Positions 42,778 to 51,500 of a stretch of DNA of 64,000 bases are shown here, piece by piece. Both the position numbers and the translations under genes were made by a program. How positions within the stretch are numbered: the stretch's first letter is position 1; each line of letters begins with the position of its first letter. A model generated the notes under the pieces. It saw only the letters and a program-made list of their open reading frames with translations. It had not been told where the DNA came from and searched no databases. Origin of the DNA: Variovorax boronicumulans (GTDB lineage Bacteria; Pseudomonadota; Gammaproteobacteria; Burkholderiales; Burkholderiaceae_C); NCBI RefSeq assembly GCF_007677875.1, contig NZ_VEDO01000001.1, positions 1 to 64,000 of the forward strand. Direction: 5' to 3'.

Positions 42778-43586
42778 TTCTTCAATGCAACTCCGATGGC
42801 AGTCCACACCTCTGTAGGCAGGAGGACACTCAGTGCAAATGGTGTTGCTAGTACAACATTAAGTTTGTTTATTGCCTCGCCTATGATTTTCTCGGAGTCG
42901 GTCATGCCCGGTTTGATGTTCCCGTCCGGACCATACCAAGTGCCGCTGTTTAACATATCATGATCGCCCGCATAGGCTTCTGAAATTTTGTCCAAAATTC
43001 CGCCGGGTGGATAGTCTCCCAAGAACATGAATTTCCCGGGTTTTCCCTGGAATCCACCGAGGGGGCTGCGCCATTGAGGGTTTGCTTCGAGCAAGGTTGC
43101 TAGGCTAATCTTGTTGCCGGCATCATCATATTCTCTCATTATTATTATCCCGTTTTCATCTGTCTTCCAGGTGCCGGGTAATTCTCCCTCGATGCATCTG
43201 TTGTACTTGCATATTTCCTGAATATCCACCCGGCCGCCCGCCAGTTTGAACTTTTCGCCTTTGATGCCTGCGCTTTCTCCGGATCTATTGTTTAGGCAAA
43301 AGTTATTCGAGTCGCAAATTCCTGGAAATTTCTTTGAGTCCTCGATCATTGCTTGTCGCATTTGGTCGGCTGCCCAGGACAGAGTCTCTTTTGTTGCGCT
43401 GGTCACTGCGCCTGTCATGCCTTCACCAGCTGCGCCAATAATGATGTTCATGGCAACTTTGTATTTTCCATTTTCGTCCCACTTCTTCGCCTCACTGAGA
43501 AGTTCCTCCTTTTTTGCATGGTCTTGCTCTTCTTCTGCTTGTTTATTGAGCTTCGACTTGATTGCTTGCATAGGTAGTCGCCGCAA
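42774..43586 (-). CDS. Orphan CdiA C-terminal toxin module
   Basis: A 270-residue frame without a signal sequence. A charged helical segment (KLNKQAEEEQDHAKKEELLS) leads into VAMNIIIGAAGEGMTGAVTS, TKETLSWAADQMRQAMIEDS and a C-terminal domain with GDYPPGGILDKISEAYAGDH and a hydrophobic end. I recall the same order, continuous with haemagglutinin repeats, at the tail of Burkholderiales FHA/CdiA proteins. It is therefore a delivered toxin tail whose reading frame is separated from the upstream module by one frameshift near 43560. Activity unknown. Paired with a lipoprotein immunity gene by ATGA. Confidence 0.7.
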   Translation of the reverse strand: MRRLPMQAIKSKLNKQAEEEQDHAKKEELLSEAKKWDENGKYKVAMNIIIGAAGEGMTGAVTSATKETLSWAADQMRQAMIEDSKKFPGICDSNNFCLNNRSGESAGIKGEKFKLAGGRVDIQEICKYNRCIEGELPGTWKTDENGIIIMREYDDAGNKISLATLLEANPQWRSPLGGFQGKPGKFMFLGDYPPGGILDKISEAYAGDHDMLNSGTWYGPDGNIKPGMTDSEKIIGEAINKLNVVLATPFALSVLLPTEVWTAIGVALKK

Positions 43587-46466
43587 TGGGGGCGAGTTGA
43601 TTGAACGTCAGCGTAATTTGGGCCTGAGCCTGCACATCCTTAAGAAACGCCTGTGCATTCCAGTCCTTGACTAGCGCTTCAGTGCTGCTGGCATCTCCCG
43701 TTCGCGCTCCGGTGTCGCCTGCAATGCCGCTGATGCCTGAAGACGTAGTGCTGTTCTCGCTGATGCTCACAAGCCCGGCTCCGGCACCGCCGCCTGGTGT
43801 CGTCTTGGTGGCCTGATTGGCGGCTCTTTTTTCGTCCGCAGTTTTCGCTGACTCCTGCTTACCCACCCCCATTGAGAAGCTGCCGCTCACCGCATAGCTG
43901 CTGGCCTTGTAGACGTTGTGGTTCTGGATGTCGCTGCTGGTCAGGCTCGCTGTGTTGAACTCGTTCAACTTCGCATCGATCGCCGCCTGCGTGCTGCTGA
44001 TCACACCGCCCTTCAGATCGGTAGTGCCGTGCACCTGCACCTGGAAGCCTCCATCGCCGGCCTTGATACCGCTTTGCTCCACCACACTGGCGTAGCTGCC
44101 ATTGGCCCTGGCCGCCGCGGCGCTGCCGCTCGCGGTTGACGTGCCGTAGCAAATCGGCGGGATGCACAGGCTCAGGTTCAGGCCCGAGCTGCTCTGCCGC
44201 GCGATCTGCTCGCTCGTGTCCTGCAGGCTCTCGATGCGCAGGTCGCCTCCTGCATTGGTTCTGATCCGAGGTGCATCGACCACTGCACCCCTGATCGTCG
44301 TGTCACCACTGCTGACGATGTGCACCGATTGGCCTGCCGTGACGTGCGTGTTGGTGTGCAGCACTTCGCTGCCGTTCTGCATCCCCTTGCCCTTGCTGAC
44401 GCCCACTCAATGGTGAAGCCGGTCTGCGCGCCGGCGCCAAAGCCCACACCCACGCTCGCGCCGCTGCTGCGGTTGCTGCTTTGCTGCTCCCAGGTGCTCT
44501 GGCTGGCGTACAGGCTGACGGCGTTGTCGGCCTGCAGATGGGCCGTGCTGCCCGCGCCGATGGTGGAGCCGACCACCTGGATGTTGGAGTCGGCAGCGCC
44601 ACCGGTGGCCAGGATGTGGACTTGGTCCGCCCCGATGATGCTGGAGCCGACCGCTTCGCGGCTGCTCGCCGTGCTTTGGCTTTCGCTCTTGCTGTGGCTG
44701 ATGCTGGCGCTGACCTTGTAGCCCACCGCGCCCTTGGCAATGGAGGCGGCCGCGTCGTAGGCCTGCTTCCCTTGCAGAGCCAGGTTCACTGCGCCCAATG
44801 CCTGCATGCGGCCATCGCTGGTGCTGCTCATCGCCTGCAATGTGCTGCCGGCGCTTCGCAGCGTGTCGGTGCTGATGCCGGCCACGCTGGCACTGCCGCC
44901 CAGCACCGTACTGCTGGATCGGCTGTGGCTGCTGGAAGCGCTGGTGTTGAAGGCTTCGCCGATCACGACGTTACGGGCCTGGATGTGCACGTCGCCACCC
45001 AGAAGAGTGCCGCCTTGGCCGGCGGCCAACACGCTGCTCGCGGTCTGCGCATAGGTGCCGCCCGCCATCAAGGTCACATCGCCCTGCAGGCTGGCGACCC
45101 GGCTGGCGGACCGGATGACGCCGCTGCCCTGGCTGCTTTGGCTTTGCTTGATGTTTCCCAGCGCAGGGTTGGTGAACGTGCCGACGGAGCCGCTGCGGCT
45201 GGTCGCGACGCGGTTGCCGGTGCTGTAGCTGTTCTGCGCGCTTTCGATGGTGAGATCGCGCCCTGCCATTGCGGTGATGTCGTGGTCCGCCACCAGGGTG
45301 GCGCCTTGCACGGTGATGTCACGGCCGCTCGCCATCTGCAGGCTGCCGGACGAGACCGTGGTGCCGATGGCATCCGTGCGCGTCTGGGTGGCGCCGTTCA
45401 TGGCTGCGTTGCTGCTGATGAATTTGCCGCCGACGATGGCTGTCTGTCCCAACGAACCGCCTCCCAAGGCCAGGCCGGTGATCTTGCCCAGCCCGGTTGC
45501 GCTCTTGCGCACGTCCTTGAAGTGGGTTTCGGTGACCGTCTGGTCGGCCGTCGTCAGGGCAATGTCGCGCGTGGCGGCCAGCTGCATGGCGCCTTCGGAC
45601 TGCAGGAGGGCCGCCTGTGCCACGATGTCGCGGCCTGCGCCGATGGCCACGGTGTTGCCGCTGACGCTGCTGCCCGCCACGCCCGAGACGCTGACGACTT
45701 CGCGCTCCGTGGTGGTGCTCTCGGAGAACAGGCCGCTGCGCCTGCTGTGTGTGTAGTGGTCGATAAGGCTGCTGGTCTGTGCGGAGGCCAACACCACGTC
45801 ACGGCTGGCGCTCAATTGCACGTCGCCCTTGGCGCTCAGCGTGCTGCCAGTGACCTTGAGGTCACCCGACTCCAGGGCGCCCGCGCGCATGGACAAGCCA
45901 TTGCCTGCCTGCACGCTGGCACCCTGCACCGTGGTCTGCTTGTAGGTCTGGCGGTAGCGCGACCCGGCGGGGTCGTTGCGCAGATCGCTGCTGGAGGTGC
46001 TGGCCACGGCCTGCAGGTCCAGTTCCCGACCGGCGGCCAGCAGCGCATCGCCACCGGCACGTGCCTGACTACCGTTCACGTGCAGATCGCGCCCGGCCGA
46101 CAGCACCACGTCGCCGCCCGCGCCGATCTGTCCCGCCTGGGCCTGTCGGCTGCTGCTGGTGACACTGGCGCGCCCCATCTGCATGCGGCTGTCGTGCCCG
46201 CTGTCCAGCGTGGCGAACACGATGTCGCGGCCGGCCTGTACGCGGGCCGTGCCGCCGACGGCGATCTGCCCGGCAGCGTCCTGCACGTCCTGTCCCGCCT
46301 GGATCTGCAGGGTCCGGCCGGCCTCGATGCGCGCGGTGTTCGACAAGCTGGTGTGGCTGCTCACCACGTTGGCCCGCGCATTTGACGCGCCCCAGCTCTG
46401 GGCGGCGATCGTCACGGTTCCTTCGGGTGCCATGACGTCGCGGCCCGTCTGCTGGCCGTGCGGCCC
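43543..46466 (-). pseudogene. Orphan FHA-2/CdiA repeat module, frameshifted
   Basis: Two open segments together resemble the C-terminal third of the cdiA gene upstream. The first (46433-44410) has SLSNTARIEAGRTLQIQAGQ and many GRD-type repeats. The second (44406-43543) has SKGKGMQNGSEVLHTNTHVT through ITLTFNQLAPIAATTY. Between them, near 44406, loss of one G turns GFTIE-V-GVSKGKG out of frame, and a second shift near 43560 cuts off the toxin tail. There is no signal sequence, TPS domain or start; similarity to cdiA begins abruptly near 46466 (QQTGRDVMAPEG). It is a silent tail cassette. Confidence 0.8.
45907..46405. repeat. Direct repeat, copy B (orphan module)
   Basis: About 499 bases align without gaps, at a constant offset of 5470, to 51377-51875 inside cdiA. 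Differences are scattered single bases. The shared block includes a 50-base identical run around 46285-46355. It encodes the repeat region with GRTLQIQAGQDVQ and ASTSSSDLRNDPAGSRYRQT. Confidence 0.9.
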
Positions 46467-46615
46467 GTGGGGCTACCGCATTCCTGTATGTATCGGTGGA
46501 AACTGGCATCGGGGCGCAACAGGAGCTTTAGCGGCCAAGTAGGTGCTGCATGGCCGCGACTGGCCGGTAGCGTTCCGGCTTCCGGGAGCGGCGTCAAGGT
46601 GGGGCCGCCGGACGC

Positions 46616-47081
46616 TCACAGGGCATCGCCAAGGTGCGCCAGATGCTGGACGCCGGTGTGCCGGTGGCGCACGACACCATCAACATATTCCTGGAGACGC
46701 GATTGGCGCAACTGCTGCAGCGCGCGGCGCCGGCGCGCTACAGTGCCGAACCGCCCGGCGGGCGCGGCGGCTTCGGTGGTTTGCCCGCGGCCCTGAGTGT
46801 GCGCGAGGCGCTGGCCATGGTCACGCGTGGAGGGGCCCCGGTGCTGGGCCGCGACGACGTGGGCCATCTGGCGCGGGGTATGAGCGCCGACTTTATCACT
46901 GTGCGCATGGAGTAGCTGGCCCTTGCCGGCACCCAGCGCGACCCGCTCGCCGCGCTGGTCATGTGCGGGCCGTTCCGCGTGGACCACAGCTTCGTGCACG
47001 GGCGCCAGCTCATCGCCCACGGAGAGTTCACGCAGCTCGACGGGCCGAACTGCTGGGCCGGCACCGGGGCACGGTGCGGCG
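46616..47081 (+). pseudogene. 8-oxoguanine deaminase-like amidohydrolase fragment
   Basis: The frame reads VRQMLDAGVPVAHDTINIFL, LSVREALAMVTRGGAPVLGR and DDVGHLARGMSADFITVRME, then TAG at 46913-46915. It continues in the same frame as LALAGTQRDPLAALVMCGPF and VDHSFVHGRQLIAHGEF. These are the last third of TRZ/ATZ-family hydrolases such as 8-oxoguanine deaminase. The metal-binding N-terminal two thirds are missing. A dead gene at the inner border of the CDI region. Confidence 0.7.
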
Positions 47082-47084
47082 GCT

Positions 47085-47645
47085 CTACGGAGCGGTGTCG
47101 TAGCGGCGCTGGCGGTGGTCCTCGTCGTCACCGCAGAGCAGGGCCGGCGTCGTCTGGACGGGCCTTGTGCCGACCGTGCCGTCTGCACCCGGGACGATTT
47201 CGCGCACCCGGACCCAGCAATAGTTGCGTTCAAGTTGCAGGCTCACGTCATAGTTCTTGCCGAGGCTGGGCACGAAGGAGGCGCCGACGGGGCCGCAGCG
47301 CGGGCCGCCCCACTCCTTGGAGCCCCAGGTCATCTCCATGGTCAGCACCTGCTTGCCCGGGACGCGGTACTCGTTGAACGACTGCGGGGTGTCTTGCGTG
47401 CGTGGCAGGCCGGCGGTCTTGTTGGGCAGAAGCTGTGTCACCCCGGCCCTGAAGATCGACACCGTCGGATGCCTGCCCTTGCCATAGCAGGTTCTGCCCA
47501 GGTGCATGGCGGCGCGGGATCCACTCCAGATGCGGACCCCGGCTGCGTCGGCGGCATCGGACTCGGCTGACGGCGCGGGTGCCGACGCGCATCCAGCCAA
47601 CATTGCAGAGAGAAAAAAGCTTGGACGCAGGTGCATGGTGGGCAT
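47085..47645 (-). CDS. Lipoprotein downstream of the CDI immunity gene
   Basis: The 186-residue protein has a lipoprotein signal (LRPSFFLSAMLAGCAS, lipobox MLAGC) and a mature part with several cysteines (RTCYGKG, RCGPVG, NYCWVRV), likely disulfide-bonded in the periplasm. It starts six bases after the stop of the immunity gene, so it shares the cdiBAI transcript. It could be a second immunity factor or an accessory protein. No family recognised. An alternative ATG lies at 47636. Confidence 0.68.
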   Translation of the reverse strand: MPTMHLRPSFFLSAMLAGCASAPAPSAESDAADAAGVRIWSGSRAAMHLGRTCYGKGRHPTVSIFRAGVTQLLPNKTAGLPRTQDTPQSFNEYRVPGKQVLTMEMTWGSKEWGGPRCGPVGASFVPSLGKNYDVSLQLERNYCWVRVREIVPGADGTVGTRPVQTTPALLCGDDEDHRQRRYDTAP

Positions 47646-47651
47646 GGCGTG

Positions 47652-48550
47652 TCAGCGGAGGATGGGCCGGGTACCCAGCGGGATGGCCGGTTCTGTGTCC
47701 AGCGGCGGCGGCGGTGCCTTGCGTGGTGGCGGTGCCCATTCCACGAAGGGCGGCGCGGGCGCGGGCGTGATGGGCTCCAGTTTTACCGAGCGCACGAGCT
47801 CGTAGAAGATGTTCTGCATCCGCACGTGCTCGGCTGGGAACTCCACCAGCGAGCGCACGTTGGCGCTGAACTGCATCGCAAGCCAGTAGGGCGTGCCAGG
47901 AATCGGCAGCGTCCAGTACTCGATTGTTCTGGTCTCCTTGACGCCAGGGCCCATGTCCAGCGGCGGCACCTTGCGGACCAGCCAGGTCAGCCCATTGACC
48001 TGCGTGGGCACGGCGTCTTCGATCCATTTGTCGGTGCCGAAGGCGGGGTTGGGCTTGAGGATCCACAGGGCCATGCCATGGGGGGAGTCGGGCATGGGCT
48101 GGGCACAAAACGGCTTGTACCCATCGCGCTCAAAGCCATCGGGGACGTGGCCGATGACGTAGAAGTCGCGATCGAGGTAATAAACGCCTTCCTGAAACTT
48201 GGTTTTTACGTCTGCCACGACATAAATTCTCCCCTCGCGGTCGTAGAACGCGTTGTTCTCCTCCTGCTGCAACTCGGGATGGTCAGCCAGCGGATGGCGC
48301 CGAAAAAAGTTGGGGCCATACGCACACGGAAGAATCCTCGTGCCCTGGATCCAGGAGTGCTTGATGCGCCACTTCTCGGCGAAGCGGAAGGAGTAGTGGC
48401 GTTGGATGCTGACGGGGCCTTTCGGTATGGGGCCGCTGGGGAGGTAGATGTTGTCGTCCGTTGACGTCCCAAGAGATTGCCGCAGCCGACGCACAGGAAG
48501 GCCGCGAGCATTGCCGCGACACCGGCGAGCGTGGCGGTCTGGCGAATCAT
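47652..48550 (-). pseudogene. cdiI: CDI immunity lipoprotein with apparent frameshift
   Basis: The ATG at 48550 overlaps the cdiA stop (ATGA) and opens a lipoprotein signal MIRQTATLAGVAAMLAAFLC followed by VGCG. After LLG the continuing product is found one frame over (TSTDDNIYLPSGPIPKGPVS, then RHYSFRFAEKWRIKHSWIQG and about 230 more residues). One missing base near 48465-48475 explains this. The mature part looks like an envelope immunity protein, faintly of the Tli4 kind that blocks phospholipase effectors. If the frameshift is real the gene is inactive; if not, it is a 298-residue lipoprotein. Confidence 0.72.
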
Positions 48551-51500
48551 GGCTTCATCTCCGAGGTCGAATCCTGGCCACCACGGTAAACCCTCACTTC
48601 GCCCGTATTCGGTGACATTGGAACAGGTCCGCCGGCCACGGGGTTGGCAATAGTTGTGCATCCTGTGGCGCCTGTTCCATAGCAACTGTGGGCGCTATTG
48701 CTTTTCATGACAACGTTGTAGAACTCTTTCAGGGCGGCCAAGGCATCGCCCGGATTTCCTGCTGCAATGACGGAAACAGGGTCGTTCGCCATGTAGGTGA
48801 TGGAAACCCGTGGATCAGGGGTGTCGTTGACAATAACCCGATTGGCCGCACTGGCATAGGTTTCAGCGGCGACTGCAATGCCCACGCCTTCGACGGAAAG
48901 CCCCCTGCTGACATATCCCCGCTCAGCCAGGATCTCGAACGCATTGTTCTGTACGATCGTTCCGCGGCTGTGTCCCATTGAGATGGTTGTCTGCTCCCCA
49001 CGCGCCTCCAGCAGGTTCGCGTAGCTCACGTCGGCAATGGTGTAGCCGAGCGACGAGGCCAGCGTATTCTCGTAGCCGGCGACGAGGAGTTCACCCAGAA
49101 CCGTTTCCGCGGGCGCAATGTGCATGAGGACGATGCTGTCGGGCTTGCTTTCATCTCTGTTCAACGACGCATTCTGGTAGGCCAGCTGCCCCGCCCGCTT
49201 GTCTTCGTTCAGGATGCCATTGACCGCCAGGATCGTCCCTTCGGCCTTGGCCGTCTTCTCATTGATCTCGACCACGACCCGCTTGTCCGGCTCGTTCAGG
49301 CATTCGCCTGGCGTGCCGCCGCAGGTGACGCGGTAGTACCGCACTTGTTTTGTGAACATGGTCTTGTAGGCGTCATCGGTGTAGATGGTCACCGTTTTGA
49401 AAGCCGCCTGCTGCAAGGTCTGCTGGGCTTGCGCATCCCCCAGTACCGCTTGCAGGCTCTGCCGTTGAGCGGCCTGGTGCGCGCCGTCGGTCTGCCGATT
49501 CAGAGCAGCTACCGCCTGCTCGGCACTCTGACCGGTCGCTTTCATTTGCAACTCCGCGTTAGTGATCGTCACGGCGCCAGCGCTGACCGCAGTGCGTGTG
49601 ACGCCCTTGTCCGAGCCCGACGCATCGGCGTTGAGCATGGCGTTGCCAACAAGACCCTTAGCCAGCCCGTACCTGCCCTGGTTCAGCATGTCCGTACTGA
49701 GGCTCAGGCCACTGTTGGATGCCTCGGCAATCGCATGGTTCTCGATATCACGTGTTATCAGGGCGGTGGTCTGCAACACATTGCGCTGTGCGTTGCTGGC
49801 CGCCGGTGTGCTGGTGATGACCGCGCCAGAGAGGCTGGTGGTCCCCGCAACCTGCAGTTGGAAGCCGCCATCGCCTGCATGGATGCCCGACTGTTCGACC
49901 ACGCTTGCATAGTCCTCGTGCGCCTTGGACTTGTTCATGCTGATACTTGCACTGGATACTCCCGGGCCAAAGCTGGCGCTGAAGCCGGCGCTGTGATTGC
50001 GGCTTTCGTTGAGGGCTTGGTCTTGCAGGCTCTCGATGGTGAGCCGGCCGCCGATGTCGGCACGTACAACATCGCCGTTCAGCGTTCCTCCGGCAATGGT
50101 GGTATCGCCGCCGCTTTGCAATCCGAGCTGACCGCCGGCGGTGATGTGACTGTTGCGGTACGTCAGTTCGGTGCCGTTGCTTTTGCCCTTGCCCTGGCTG
50201 GCGCCGACATTCACTAACAGCCCGTTTGTGCCGAAGCTCATGCCGATGCTGGCGCTCGAGCTCTTGCTAGAACCACGCTGTGCGCTGGTGCTTCGGCTGG
50301 CGACCACGTCGATGGCGCCGTCTGCCAGCAAAGCAACGTCGCGCGAAGCCGTGATGTCGCTGCCCTGGACGGCAATGCTGCTGGCGTGCCCGGAGCCATG
50401 GGCCAGCAGGCGGACATCGCGTCCACGCACGCTGCTCGCTTGGGCTGTGTCACTCTTGTAGTCGCTCTGACTGCTGCTCGTGCTACCGCCAATGCTGATG
50501 CTCAGATTGAAGCCGGTGGCAGCGCTGCTCGGGTCTTTGAGGAGCGCCTTGGCAGGTTCGACAAGCCTTGTCGCATCCAGCGCAATGCTGGCTGCGCCCA
50601 GAACTTGTGCACGGGTGCTTCCCGTTTTACCCATGGCGTCGGCGGTTTGGGCAATGCTTTGGATGGCTCCGGAAGCCGGGCTTGTGAGTGCCAATGTCGC
50701 CCCACTACCGCTGGCCTTGTGCTGCGCCTGCTGGGCCAGCGTCTCACGTGCCTCCTCGATGCGGATGTTCTGCGCGGCCACCGTCACCTTGCCATCCGGC
50801 GCCATCACGTCGCTGCCGGTCTGGCGGTACTGCCCGCCCGCTGTCAGCGTCACATCGCCGCCCACGCTCCCCACGGTGCTGGCCACGGCCCGTGTGGATT
50901 GGCTCTGCTGCGCTCCAGACATCTTCTGGCTACCGATGGTGATGCCCAGGCCGCCGCTGCCGAACAGGCCGGACTTCTTCTCCTGGTGCAGGCTGCTGTC
51001 GGCGAAGCGGTCTTCGCCGGCCTCGATGCGCAGATCTCTGCCGGCCGCCATGCGCAGGTCGGCATCGGCAATGACCTCGCTGGCGCGCACGGCCACGTCC
51101 TGTCCGGCAACGATAGCGACTGTGGCGCCGCCGACGGTGGAGCCGACAGCGGTATCGCTGCGGTGGCTAGTCTCGTCGACAGTGGTCTTGCGCGACAGCA
51201 GGCCCGAGCGGCTACCGCGCTGGAAGCTTTCGATGCTGCGGCTCGCGCGCGCTTCGGTGATGGCGATGTCGCCGCTGGCCGACAGGGTGGCTGCGCCCTG
51301 GGCTTGCAGCGCGCTGCCGACGGTGCGCAGGTCGCCAGTTTCGGCCAGGCCTGCGCGCGCCACCAGGTCGCCCGCGGCCTGCACGCTGGCACCCTGCACC
51401 GTGGTCTGGCTGTGGGTCTGGCGGTAGCGCGAGCCGGCAGGATCGTTGCGCAGGTCGCTGCTGGAGGTGCTGGCCACGGCCTGCAGGTCCAGCTCCCGAC

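Noticed and set aside
48688-50217. Plus-strand frames opposite the CdiA tail
   Set aside because: Mirror frames of the toxin domain; the catalytic motifs are on the minus strand.
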